Positions 54,517 to 63,420 of a stretch of 64,000 bases of DNA are shown here, piece by piece. The translations under genes were made by a program, and so were the position numbers. The notes under the pieces were generated by a model. The model ran no database searches. It saw only the letters and a list, made by a program, of their open reading frames with translations, and was not told where the DNA came from. This DNA is from Candidatus Methylospira mobilis (GTDB taxonomy: Bacteria > Pseudomonadota > Gammaproteobacteria > Methylococcales > Methylococcaceae), in NCBI RefSeq assembly GCF_009498235.1, contig NZ_CP044205.1, positions 1,235,716-1,299,715 of the forward strand, written 5' to 3'. Positions within the stretch are counted from its first letter, which is position 1; every line of letters starts with the position of its first letter.

Positions 54517-57500
54517 TTAGTAACGATAATACGGTACTGGCGGTTCGGGCGGGTATGGAATCTTTTCCGTGCGCTCATCGAACGAATAACGGAAATAGAG
54601 GCCATAATAGTTAGGCGTATAGAATGGGGAACGCGCGATCTCGGCGCGTCCGCCCACGAACCAGTTCGGCGCGACCTGGTATTCCAGTACGCTGCGCAAC
54701 CCCCAACTGACTGCCGGAGACAGGCCGGAACTGCCCGTATATGTTGGGGTCGAGTTACCGTTCGTAAACGAAGATGTCAGGTTGGCCAGCTGTTGCGCCT
54801 GCGCTTGCAGGTCGGGACTGGTCGGGTAATAGTTGCCGCCACCTTCGCTCGACCAGGAGTAAGCCGCATAGCCGCGGAATAAAAAGGACAGATCGCCCCA
54901 GCGTCCGGTCCATTGTATGGGCGGTGCGATGGACAAATAGGTTTGTGGGCTCCAGTAACCGCCGTAGCCGAACGTATAATGGCGCTGATTATTGGAGAAT
55001 CTCCAATACATGCCGGCAATGCCTACTGTTAAACGCATGTTCGGTTGGTCGATGAGCGCCCAGTCCACGCCGGTGCGCAGCATGATGTCGGCGTTTGATT
55101 GTACATTTTTCCCTTCCAGGTAATGCGCCGCTCCCTGAGCGAAGAGTCCGAGACGGCCTTGGTCGATACCCATATAGATGCCGCCGCCATTCGCTTTGAC
55201 GCCCCCCCATACTTCGCCGGTTACCGGGTCGTGAGCTCCCGCGTAGGATAATAAACTGTTGGGTAACGCGCGCCGCGCCAGATCCCAGGAGTAGTACCCT
55301 TTTCCCCAGCTTCCGGAGTGATGCACGCCGCCGACAACCGTGGTGACCGGAAAGCCGAGCGGCGTAGTGCCGATGTCGAAACGCCAGTTATCGTTTTTGT
55401 AGCCGACTGCGATCGGCGCGCCCGATGCGGTTTGATTGATGGAGCCGGATAAGGCGTTTTGGTCTGTAATATTGCCAGCATAAAATTGTGTGGCCAATGC
55501 ATTTGGCCCCATGGTGGCATTATTACAACCCATTCCCTGGATCTGCGACAACTGCTGTGAAGATAATTGCTGTGATGAGGGTAACGCCTGTTGATTTTTT
55601 TGTGTGATTGCTGCAGTGGATGCGCAAAGCGCATTAATTTTTCCGAATTGGTTCGCAGTGGAGAATTGAGTCAGGTCCAGTTGTCCAGCGAACACATTGG
55701 CATAATCGGTCTGTACAAACACATGCCCGCTATAGCCTAGCGGGTATTGCATGTACACCGGCGCCTCCAGGTTGGTTACCTGTGACATGCCGGGCGTTCC
55801 TGAGAGGCTTCTGTAATCCACGCCGCTGGTGACATAACCATAGCGCCGCTGCTCGATTTTCTGGATTTCCAGCGCAGCCTCGCCGACAAGCGTCGCATCT
55901 TCCGGGCTGGTTTGCTTCCCGGATACGCTCTGTTTTTCGACCTGCCGTAAATAACCCAGCGCGCTTTCGTATTCCTTCGCCTTTTTTTCGATATTGGCGG
56001 CTTGCAGCAAGGTTTTTTTGTCGTTGGGCCGGGTGCGCAGCAAGTCGTTGATGATTTCGCGTGCATGCGTGAAATCATCTTCCTCGGCCAACTGTTCGGC
56101 CAGCGTGAGCCGGTTGCCGCGATCTCCTGTGGGAATTTCCTTGCCTAATCGGGCGATTTCGTCCCGAGCCTCTTCCTCTTTTCCCATCTTGCGCAGCGCT
56201 TTGGCATGGGACAGGCGCGTGTCATAACCTTTGGGATTTCCGGCGATCAGTTTTTGGTATATCTCGCCGGCTTCTTCGGACTTGTCTCCCAGATAGAGAA
56301 TATCGGCCAGCGTAGCGAGCAGGCCGATATCATCGGGTTGCTGCTCCAGGGTTTTATGCAGCAAGGCTTCCGCTTCGTCACTCCGGCCCTCGCCGCGCAG
56401 TTCCCAGGCGGTGCGAACGGCATACATGCGTTTAAGGTCGAGCAGACTTTCTTTCTGCTGTTTTGTCAGGTTGTTTTTAGTTTCGATGGCGGCGACTTTT
56501 TCGCTGAATTCTACGTTGCGTTCCGCTTTATACAGCAATCGCGCATAGCGTAAAGCATTATCGGTTGCGAGCGAAGGTTCGGCGTTTGCTTGCAGGCGTT
56601 TGCCCAGCGCCAGCGCGCGGTTGGATTCATTGATATCAGTCCATCCTTCCGCGCACTCCCAGGCCAGTTCCGGCGTGTCCCTGGCCTGGGTTTCGGCATG
56701 GAGCGACAATTTGACGGCGGCGCTGTGTTTTCCGTTCAGTTGCGCCTGTACGGCTTGCGCCAAATCGGCGCGAACGGAGGATTTAAGCGCCAGCGCCTTT
56801 ATCGAATCGGAGCGTTGTTCCGGTGCTATGCTCTCGATCGCCGCGCTGGCGCCGTTGTTGTCGCCCTGGCCGCTTAAAAACAGCGCTTCGGCATAACGGT
56901 TTTCCACGTCGCCGGCGGCGGGATCGTCGAACAGTTTTTTGGCTTTGCCGGCCAGCCCCTCGCGGGCGTACTGGTTGGCGAGGTCATAGCGCAGCCAGGG
57001 CGATGCCGGAATATCGTTCAAGCCGTTTTCCAGCACGCTCAGCGCCTGTTTGTTCCTGCCTTGTTTCAATAAATCGTCGCTTTCCGCACGCAGCAGGCCG
57101 GCGCGGGCGCCTGCGATATCTCCGGCCTGCTGCGGGTGCGCCTGGGCATAGTTTTCAGCATATTGCAGCGCTTCCGCCCGGCTTCCGTTTGCCGCCATGA
57201 TATCCAGGACGCCGTTTACCGCGCGCGAATTGACGGGATCGGCCAGCAATACGGCGTCGAACAGCTCCCGCGCGCGCGCGTTATTGCCGGCCTCCTGCTC
57301 GAGCTTTGCCAGCGTCAGTTGCGCCTCTCTGTTCGAGGTATCCAGTTGCAAGGCTTTACCGAGCAGATTCCGCGCTTCCTCCGCTTGCTGCTTTTCGCGT
57401 GCAGCTTCGGCGTTGCGTATCAGGTTGTCGACTTCATCTGCCCGTTGCTGCTTGCGCCGCGAAGCGATTTCCGCTGCCGATATCTGTTTATAGGGTACGG

Positions 57501-59400
57501 GTTGATCGGGAAAGGCGGCGGTAAACGCGTTGAAATAGCGTTCGGTATGCGCATTGCGTTCCAGGTTGGACAGTCCGTCGTTCCAAACCTTGAGTAAGGA
57601 TTCGCGCCTGATATCGTCGCGTTGCGTTAGCATCGCGACTTTGTCGAGGCCCCTGAGCAGGGTTGCCGGGTTATCGACCAGCAAAACAGCCAGCTCCAGT
57701 GGCGGGCGCGGGTCGTTCGGCATTTCCTTGCCCAGACGTTCGAGGCCGGCTTTCGCTTCGGCCTGATGGCCGTTGGCGCGCCCCAGCATGTGGTAATACA
57801 TGAGGCCCAGTTCGCCGTGCGGCGCGCCATTCGGAAACAAGGCGCGCAGTGCGCGTATCGCCGGCTCCATGCGGCTCGGCCCAACCCGGCCCAGAAAGTC
57901 CACGGTTGCCAGGGCCATGCGGTCTTTGGTGGCTATCCGATAGGCGTCTTCCAGTTCGTGCGTCGCCTCGGCGTCGGGAAATCGCGATTGCAATTGCTGT
58001 AACAGTTCCAGCGCCTGCGGGCTGTGATTTGCTTTCAGTTCCAGCTCGCCTATGCGCGCCAAAATCGCAGGATTGTCCGGTTCGAGCAGGCGCGCCTTGT
58101 TGGCGGCTTCGAGGGCAAGATCCAGGCGGTCTTTCACGACCCAGAGACGGGCGCTGTCCAGCAGCCTGCCAACCGGCGTATTCGAGGCGGATGCCTCGGG
58201 CGATCCCTGTTCCTTGTCGTCGCGGCGGCGGTTATTGTTCGTTCGTTGCTCGATGACGGCATCGGTGGATGCAACGCTGCTGCGAGCTATGAAAAATGCC
58301 AGGCACATTATCAGAAACAGTGTAGCGGCAGCCGAACACAGGCTAATGACAATCACTTCGCGCAACCGGAATCGGGATGGATTTTCCGCGATCGGAGGAT
58401 GAAGGTGCGAAGCGTCGGCTTTTTGCGCGTCCTCCAATTGTCGAACCAGGGTTTCCAGCTGTTTGAGGCGACTATTGAGCGCGTCACTTTTTTCGATGCC
58501 GGACCTTTCATCCCTGCGACCGGGCGCGTCCCGGCGTCCCAGGTCAGGCTGCACATCCGAAGTTGGGAGGCTTTTGAAGTCAGCACCAGTAGCTGGCGGC
58601 TCCGGGTGCGGATGATGGGAAGTATCGCGCTGTTTTGCTGCTGCGAGTTGTCTGCCCAGGTTTTCGATCAGCGCCTGCGCCGCTTGTTGCCGTGCATGGC
58701 GTTTTTTTTCGGCAGTTGCGTTTTGCCGCTGGGTTTGCTGCCGTAGCTTTTCCGCGCGCAGTTGTAAATCATTGCACTCTGCCCGCGTGTTGGCGTGCGC
58801 AATGATTTCCTGCTCAGCGGCTTCCTGCCAGCGTTGAACGCTTTCCTGCGCTTGCCTGGCGCTGTTTGCCGCTATTTTTTTTGACTCGGCCAGCCGGGAT
58901 TTTTCCGTGGTCAGGAGTTCGAGCTGCTGATTTCTGGAGGCGAGCGCTGCATGCAGATCCCCGGAAGTAGTTTGCAGTTGCTCAAGGTGTTTGCTAATCA
59001 AGCCAATCCGCTCCCTGTAGCTGCTTTGCTCGGAAAGCGTATCGGCGATGAGGAGCCTGATTTGTTCTGTTTCCGCTGTATTTTCCGGTAATGCCGCATC
59101 AGCGGGAAGCGACAGCCCATGTATGTGTGCGGCCGGTCTTTTTTTTGTTTCTTCAATGAGTTTATTGATGCCGGCTTCTATTTGCGCCAGCTCCGGTTTG
59201 GCAGCGGTTTGAGCTGCGCGCCCAGTTGTGGCGGTTGCGGTTGGTGTTGCTTGCCGTCGAGTATCCTGGTGATGCGCCGCATGATGCAGGAGGGAGAGGC
59301 GAAGTGCATCGCTGTCTGCCGGTCCTGGTTGATTTCCCCTGGTTATTTCATCGGGTAACGGTTGGAGCGAGTCGTCTTCGTACATCAGAGGGTTAAACAA
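54517..59400 (-). CDS. bcsC: BcsC-type cellulose exporter with cytosolic coiled coil and inner-membrane anchor
   Basis: 1627 codons. Residues 1-345 are cytosolic in prediction: a short RWSLF-containing start, then coiled coil (about 105-255 and 303-328). A single helix follows (about 348-372, VIVISLCSAAATLFLIMCLAFF), then TPR repeats through about 1230 (LDLALEAANKARLLEPDN and others) and a BCSC_C beta-barrel to the end (VTSGVDYRSLSGTPGMSQV ... YFRYSF). Usual BcsC has a cleaved signal peptide; here the anchor would make a protein spanning cytoplasm, both membranes and periplasm. The first codon is doubtful: only TTG 59400 is in frame. Confidence 0.85.
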   Translation of the reverse strand: MFNPLMYEDDSLQPLPDEITRGNQPGPADSDALRLSLLHHAAHHQDTRRQATPTATATTGRAAQTAAKPELAQIEAGINKLIEETKKRPAAHIHGLSLPADAALPENTAETEQIRLLIADTLSEQSSYRERIGLISKHLEQLQTTSGDLHAALASRNQQLELLTTEKSRLAESKKIAANSARQAQESVQRWQEAAEQEIIAHANTRAECNDLQLRAEKLRQQTQRQNATAEKKRHARQQAAQALIENLGRQLAAAKQRDTSHHPHPEPPATGADFKSLPTSDVQPDLGRRDAPGRRDERSGIEKSDALNSRLKQLETLVRQLEDAQKADASHLHPPIAENPSRFRLREVIVISLCSAAATLFLIMCLAFFIARSSVASTDAVIEQRTNNNRRRDDKEQGSPEASASNTPVGRLLDSARLWVVKDRLDLALEAANKARLLEPDNPAILARIGELELKANHSPQALELLQQLQSRFPDAEATHELEDAYRIATKDRMALATVDFLGRVGPSRMEPAIRALRALFPNGAPHGELGLMYYHMLGRANGHQAEAKAGLERLGKEMPNDPRPPLELAVLLVDNPATLLRGLDKVAMLTQRDDIRRESLLKVWNDGLSNLERNAHTERYFNAFTAAFPDQPVPYKQISAAEIASRRKQQRADEVDNLIRNAEAAREKQQAEEARNLLGKALQLDTSNREAQLTLAKLEQEAGNNARARELFDAVLLADPVNSRAVNGVLDIMAANGSRAEALQYAENYAQAHPQQAGDIAGARAGLLRAESDDLLKQGRNKQALSVLENGLNDIPASPWLRYDLANQYAREGLAGKAKKLFDDPAAGDVENRYAEALFLSGQGDNNGASAAIESIAPEQRSDSIKALALKSSVRADLAQAVQAQLNGKHSAAVKLSLHAETQARDTPELAWECAEGWTDINESNRALALGKRLQANAEPSLATDNALRYARLLYKAERNVEFSEKVAAIETKNNLTKQQKESLLDLKRMYAVRTAWELRGEGRSDEAEALLHKTLEQQPDDIGLLATLADILYLGDKSEEAGEIYQKLIAGNPKGYDTRLSHAKALRKMGKEEEARDEIARLGKEIPTGDRGNRLTLAEQLAEEDDFTHAREIINDLLRTRPNDKKTLLQAANIEKKAKEYESALGYLRQVEKQSVSGKQTSPEDATLVGEAALEIQKIEQRRYGYVTSGVDYRSLSGTPGMSQVTNLEAPVYMQYPLGYSGHVFVQTDYANVFAGQLDLTQFSTANQFGKINALCASTAAITQKNQQALPSSQQLSSQQLSQIQGMGCNNATMGPNALATQFYAGNITDQNALSGSINQTASGAPIAVGYKNDNWRFDIGTTPLGFPVTTVVGGVHHSGSWGKGYYSWDLARRALPNSLLSYAGAHDPVTGEVWGGVKANGGGIYMGIDQGRLGLFAQGAAHYLEGKNVQSNADIMLRTGVDWALIDQPNMRLTVGIAGMYWRFSNNQRHYTFGYGGYWSPQTYLSIAPPIQWTGRWGDLSFLFRGYAAYSWSSEGGGNYYPTSPDLQAQAQQLANLTSSFTNGNSTPTYTGSSGLSPAVSWGLRSVLEYQVAPNWFVGGRAEIARSPFYTPNYYGLYFRYSFDERTEKIPYPPEPPVPYYRY

Positions 59401-59533
59401 CGACCAGCGACGGCGCCGCTTTATGATATTCCGACCCGTTCAATGCATTATTTACCGGTCTATGGGGAAGCATGCTTGAGTTCACGGCGCTTTTCACTTC
59501 CGGGTTAATCTTATGTTTACTCGGACGGCAAGC
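59401..59533. other. Junction before bcsC, possible frameshifted N-terminus
   Basis: 133 bp. On the minus strand ATG 59473 opens MLPHRPVNNALNGSEYHKAA and stops after 26 codons. One base lost near AAAGCGG would join it to the bcsC frame as ...EYHKRRRRWSLFNPL. No strong Shine-Dalgarno precedes either start. Confidence 0.4.
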
Positions 59534-62044
59534 TCAGTGGGGAAATATCGCGGCAACCTGGGTGGCGTTCAGCGTGTTCGCATTCGGCAGATTCCTGCCG
59601 TCTGCCAGTTCTTCCGGGATAAACGGCTTTAAAACAGTCCCGGCCATCGCGCCGGCGTCAAATTCAAAAACGGCGCTCATTATTTGTTGTACATCGGGTA
59701 TCTCCGTTTCTGTTTCTTTGGCGTCGGTGCGTGTTAGTGATGCGGCTGGATGATAGTCGCCAGACTCTTCCTGTAACAATTGACCGGTAATTGCTGAGAG
59801 GTGTGCTGCTGCCGACCGAATACCGTGCAATTGCGCGGTGATCTGGCGCATGGGGAGCGTCGTCCCATCGGTAGCGGCATATATGGCCAAACCTGCTATC
59901 AAAACGCTGACGCTCAGCGTGCTCAGCCCTGCAGCAATGACGGCGCGCATACGTCGGCCGCCGTTGTTGTCAACAATGTTGTTTTTTGTGTAGCCGGCAT
60001 GGTCATGATCCAATGAAGAGGTGCCGTCAACCGGGCTTGCAGCGGTAACGATGTCCGCGCGGGACATGCTTAATTCGGCCAGCTTGCTTATATTGGACTC
60101 CAGTTGATCTGCGCGGCTTGACAAGGTATCTATTTCGCCGGGATTCCGGCGCCACTGGATGGAGCCGTCATTGGAGGATGGGGATAACGCGAATTTGTTC
60201 TGCCAGTTTTTAACCGCCGCTTTTTGCGCGTGCGAAACGTAATGGCTTGGCTCTTTCGATCCTGCACCGTCTTCGCGGGCGGCTTTGCTTAAGTCGTCCT
60301 TTACATTCTGCCAGACCAGTTGATGATTTTTTCCTTCCTGCCCGGTAGGTTGCGACAATCGGCGCAGTTTGCGGGGAAAGTGCGAGGCGCCGTCGTTAAT
60401 TGCAATAGGCGCCGCAAGCGCTGCCGCTACCGAGCGGGGTAATGTTGTCGCTATCGGCTTGAAACGTTCCTGTCCAGGTTGTTGGTTACGCTCGGCAGCG
60501 CCTTGACGAAGTATGAACGGTTTGACGTTCAGGATATTGGAATGTTTCCGCTCAACTTGAGACATGCCCACGGCGAATAGGGGGTGTGGAGCCGGCTCAT
60601 TATGAGGTGTACTGTCAGGTTCCGTCCGGGTGTTGTCCGGGTGCTCATTTTCGCTATCCGTTTGCAAAGCGGCTGCCATTCCTTCCTGTTTTGCGCTATG
60701 CGGGGCCATCTGCTGCTTGAATCCATCAATTAACCGTTGCGTCGCCTGAGTTTGAACGTTGAGCGCCTGAATGAAGGTCGCCGCCTGTTGCGACTGGTTC
60801 TGCAGCTCTTTGGTCAGATTCTCGATTTGCGCGCGCGTTGATTGTTCCAGTTCGTACATCTCTTTATGGAAGGCCGCGGCATGCCGCTTGACCTCCTGAT
60901 CAAGTTGTTCCAGTCCGTTCAGTAACGCGTCGCGGTCAGCGGCGGTAATGGCATGCGCGTTTATTTCTTCCGTTGCCGCCGCCTGCCATGCGCGGCTGTT
61001 TTCCAATGCCTTGGATGCGTTGTTTTCAGCGGTTTTTACCGTTTCGTTTAATTGCAGTTTTTCCTCGGTTAGTGCGGCTATCACTTCGTCTTTTTTGGCG
61101 ATTTCGCCATTCAGTTCTTTTATGCGCGTCTGCAGGGTTTCGATCTGCGCGCTGAGCGCTTCGATTTTTTCCTGCAATTCCACTCGCAGCCGTTCTTCGT
61201 TTTGAGCCTGTTGCAATAGCCGCTCTTTTGCGGCGATTGCAACGTCTCGTTCCGTTTCGGCGCTTTCTCTGGCGCGGACGGCCTGTTCGCGCTCGTTAAT
61301 CGCCGTCAGCGAGGTCTGGATATCGGTCAGTGAGGAGACGCGTCTATTGGCTTCCGCGCGGAGTTTTTGGATTTGCATTTCTATTTGCGAGGCATCGGGC
61401 GCTCTTGATGCGCGTGCGTCGGCGGTTGGGGTCCCTGAACCGGTTTTCACTGCGTCGGAGACGTCCGGAGTATGGCCTTTTACAGCCAGCGCGCATTCGG
61501 GCAGGCCGCGTTCTTGCAAACACCCATTGATACGCGCCAGTATATCGGCTTCGAAGGCTTCGCCGTTGATGGCGGATGGAAGCGAGAACGTTCTGGATTC
61601 ATGGTTTAGCGCGTACCGGCGGCGCAGGCTGATTGACCAGGCCAGCTTGCCCTCGGCGCGATGCGCGCAGGATATGGCCATCATTCGACACCCTGCATCT
61701 GTCTGGCGCAGGGCTGCAATCAGCGCAACGGTAAAGTCTTTTTGACAGTCGGTCAATAACGTCATTTCTTCGTTACCGGCCGATACGATTTCGATATGGC
61801 TCCATCCGGCGTGCCTGATATCCTGGGCATAGGTATCGTCCCCTGATTCGGAAAGCGCCGCTTCCTCGTTTTCGGTGATGATGGGGCCAAAGTCATCGTA
61901 CCAGATGCTTCCTGCATGGTAAGGGTGTTCTGTTCCGTTTTGATCAACAAATATCCCGCCGCTTTCCCTGAAAGAGTTCGACTCGGCCAGCAGTCTTGTC
62001 TGTTCGGGTGACATGCTGATCGAAGCAATGCTGAATTTTGGCAT
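59534..62044 (-). CDS. Membrane-anchored coiled-coil protein of the cellulose operon
   Basis: 836 residues, no family recognised. An N-terminal globular part (1-190, with KDFTVALIAALRQTD) is followed by a long coiled coil (about 220-440), a Pro/Ser-rich linker (450-640), one hydrophobic helix (about 701-723, AVIAAGLSTLSVSVLIAGLAIY) and a ~110-residue C-terminus, probably periplasmic. The coil contains AWQAAATEEINAHAIT, matching RWQEAAEQEIIAHANT in the BcsC coil. AGGAGG sits 8 nt before ATG 62044. Between bcsZ and bcsC on the same strand, so it is likely a scaffold of the Bcs complex. Confidence 0.7.
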   Translation of the reverse strand: MPKFSIASISMSPEQTRLLAESNSFRESGGIFVDQNGTEHPYHAGSIWYDDFGPIITENEEAALSESGDDTYAQDIRHAGWSHIEIVSAGNEEMTLLTDCQKDFTVALIAALRQTDAGCRMMAISCAHRAEGKLAWSISLRRRYALNHESRTFSLPSAINGEAFEADILARINGCLQERGLPECALAVKGHTPDVSDAVKTGSGTPTADARASRAPDASQIEMQIQKLRAEANRRVSSLTDIQTSLTAINEREQAVRARESAETERDVAIAAKERLLQQAQNEERLRVELQEKIEALSAQIETLQTRIKELNGEIAKKDEVIAALTEEKLQLNETVKTAENNASKALENSRAWQAAATEEINAHAITAADRDALLNGLEQLDQEVKRHAAAFHKEMYELEQSTRAQIENLTKELQNQSQQAATFIQALNVQTQATQRLIDGFKQQMAPHSAKQEGMAAALQTDSENEHPDNTRTEPDSTPHNEPAPHPLFAVGMSQVERKHSNILNVKPFILRQGAAERNQQPGQERFKPIATTLPRSVAAALAAPIAINDGASHFPRKLRRLSQPTGQEGKNHQLVWQNVKDDLSKAAREDGAGSKEPSHYVSHAQKAAVKNWQNKFALSPSSNDGSIQWRRNPGEIDTLSSRADQLESNISKLAELSMSRADIVTAASPVDGTSSLDHDHAGYTKNNIVDNNGGRRMRAVIAAGLSTLSVSVLIAGLAIYAATDGTTLPMRQITAQLHGIRSAAAHLSAITGQLLQEESGDYHPAASLTRTDAKETETEIPDVQQIMSAVFEFDAGAMAGTVLKPFIPEELADGRNLPNANTLNATQVAAIFPH

Positions 62045-62250
62045 TATCCTACCCTCCTCTTTAAGATTTACCGGCGGTTTGTGACTTGGCAACCATTGAT
62101 AAATATAACATGTTTGTACTATTCGAATGTGTTAATTCGGTTAAATTCAACGTGAATAAAATCCTTGTCTTAATCTGTTTGCCTGATGAAATCCGCCGTG
62201 CGGACAGGAGTATCTTCGATCAGTCCGCCGCAGTCGACAGGTCGGGGAGA

Positions 62251-63417
62251 TCATGGCGTTTTACATGCTTTCGTTTTGCTCCACACCGTCGTCAGCGAGC
62301 CGTCATCGGCAAACTGAAAGCGTTGTTCGTATCCGCCCAGACCGAATAGCGATAGAGCCTGATCGTAATAGGCGTTGGAGTTTTCTGCGAACGGCAGCGC
62401 TGCGATACGGTGTTTCTGTTCGGTAACCGCATTGGGCGCGCCGGAAGCCTGAAGAAAACCCAGCAGGGCTGCCGAAAATCCGGCCGGGCCTGTATTTTCG
62501 GCCACGCCGGTTGCAGTGTCGACGCGTTCCGGCGGTACGCCGTGTGTCTCGGTATATTGCTTCATACCCGCCAGCTTTTCCAATAGCTGGATACGGAACG
62601 GATCTGATGCCGGCATCAGCCCGCCCCACAGGTAGACGCGTATCGCGTCGTAGCCGCCTATGCCGGCTGTCTGCTTATCGGGCGCAAAACCTTCGTGTGT
62701 GCGGAAAAGCAGCCAGTCGGGCGAAAAACCGCGCGAAGTTTGCAGCAGTATGCGCCGGGATGTGGCCAGCAGCTCCGGCCAGCGCGACTGTGGCAGCGCG
62801 ACGGCAAAACGCTTGAGCAGGGGGAGGGGCAGGTAGCTGGGATTTAATCGCCAGGTATTTTCATCAGGATGAAAACCGGCGCGCCCAGGCAGCAGGGATG
62901 CGCCCAGCTCTGGAATGTCGGCTGTTTCTTCGCGCGCGATCCGGTTGGCAATCAGGACTGAAAGAGAGGCGTAGCGTTGATTACTCCAGAGCCGCCCGGC
63001 TTCGCCCAGCGTATAGGCCAGCCACAGGTCGGCATCAGCGGCTGAGTTGTCGTCGAGCACGCCCCAGCTGTCGTCATTGCGCTTGCCCCATTCCCATGCG
63101 GGCAGGTGCGCAGTCAGGTCGCCTTGCGCGAGGTTGTTTTCCGTCCATTGCAAAATCAATTTAAAGCTGTCGGCATCGTTGGCCGCCAGGGCGAAAAACA
63201 GCGCGTAAGCCTGTCCTTCCGAAGTTGTGTGGTGGTTTTGAGAGCCGAGGTCGATTACTCGTCCGCCTTCATTGATAAAAGTCTTTTTGAAACGGTTCCA
63301 GTCGGGCCAGTCGGCTTTGCAGGCTTCGGGCGGTAGGCGGAAACCGCATAACACCTCAATGAAGGTTGCGGCAAGCAACAGCATGGCGAACAGCTTGATA
63401 ACACAGTGTTTTTTCAT
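62251..63417 (-). CDS. bcsZ: Periplasmic endo-1,4-beta-glucanase BcsZ (GH8)
   Basis: 388 residues with a signal peptide (FAMLLLAATFIEVLCG). The GH8 acid is Glu67 in HTTSEGQAYAL and the base Asp257 in GGYDAIRVYLW. WLAYTLGEAG and NPSYLPLPLLKRF are typical. It trims or releases cellulose in the periplasm. It starts 3 bp after the bcsB stop. Confidence 0.95.
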   Translation of the reverse strand: MKKHCVIKLFAMLLLAATFIEVLCGFRLPPEACKADWPDWNRFKKTFINEGGRVIDLGSQNHHTTSEGQAYALFFALAANDADSFKLILQWTENNLAQGDLTAHLPAWEWGKRNDDSWGVLDDNSAADADLWLAYTLGEAGRLWSNQRYASLSVLIANRIAREETADIPELGASLLPGRAGFHPDENTWRLNPSYLPLPLLKRFAVALPQSRWPELLATSRRILLQTSRGFSPDWLLFRTHEGFAPDKQTAGIGGYDAIRVYLWGGLMPASDPFRIQLLEKLAGMKQYTETHGVPPERVDTATGVAENTGPAGFSAALLGFLQASGAPNAVTEQKHRIAALPFAENSNAYYDQALSLFGLGGYEQRFQFADDGSLTTVWSKTKACKTP

Positions 63418-63420
63418 GTT

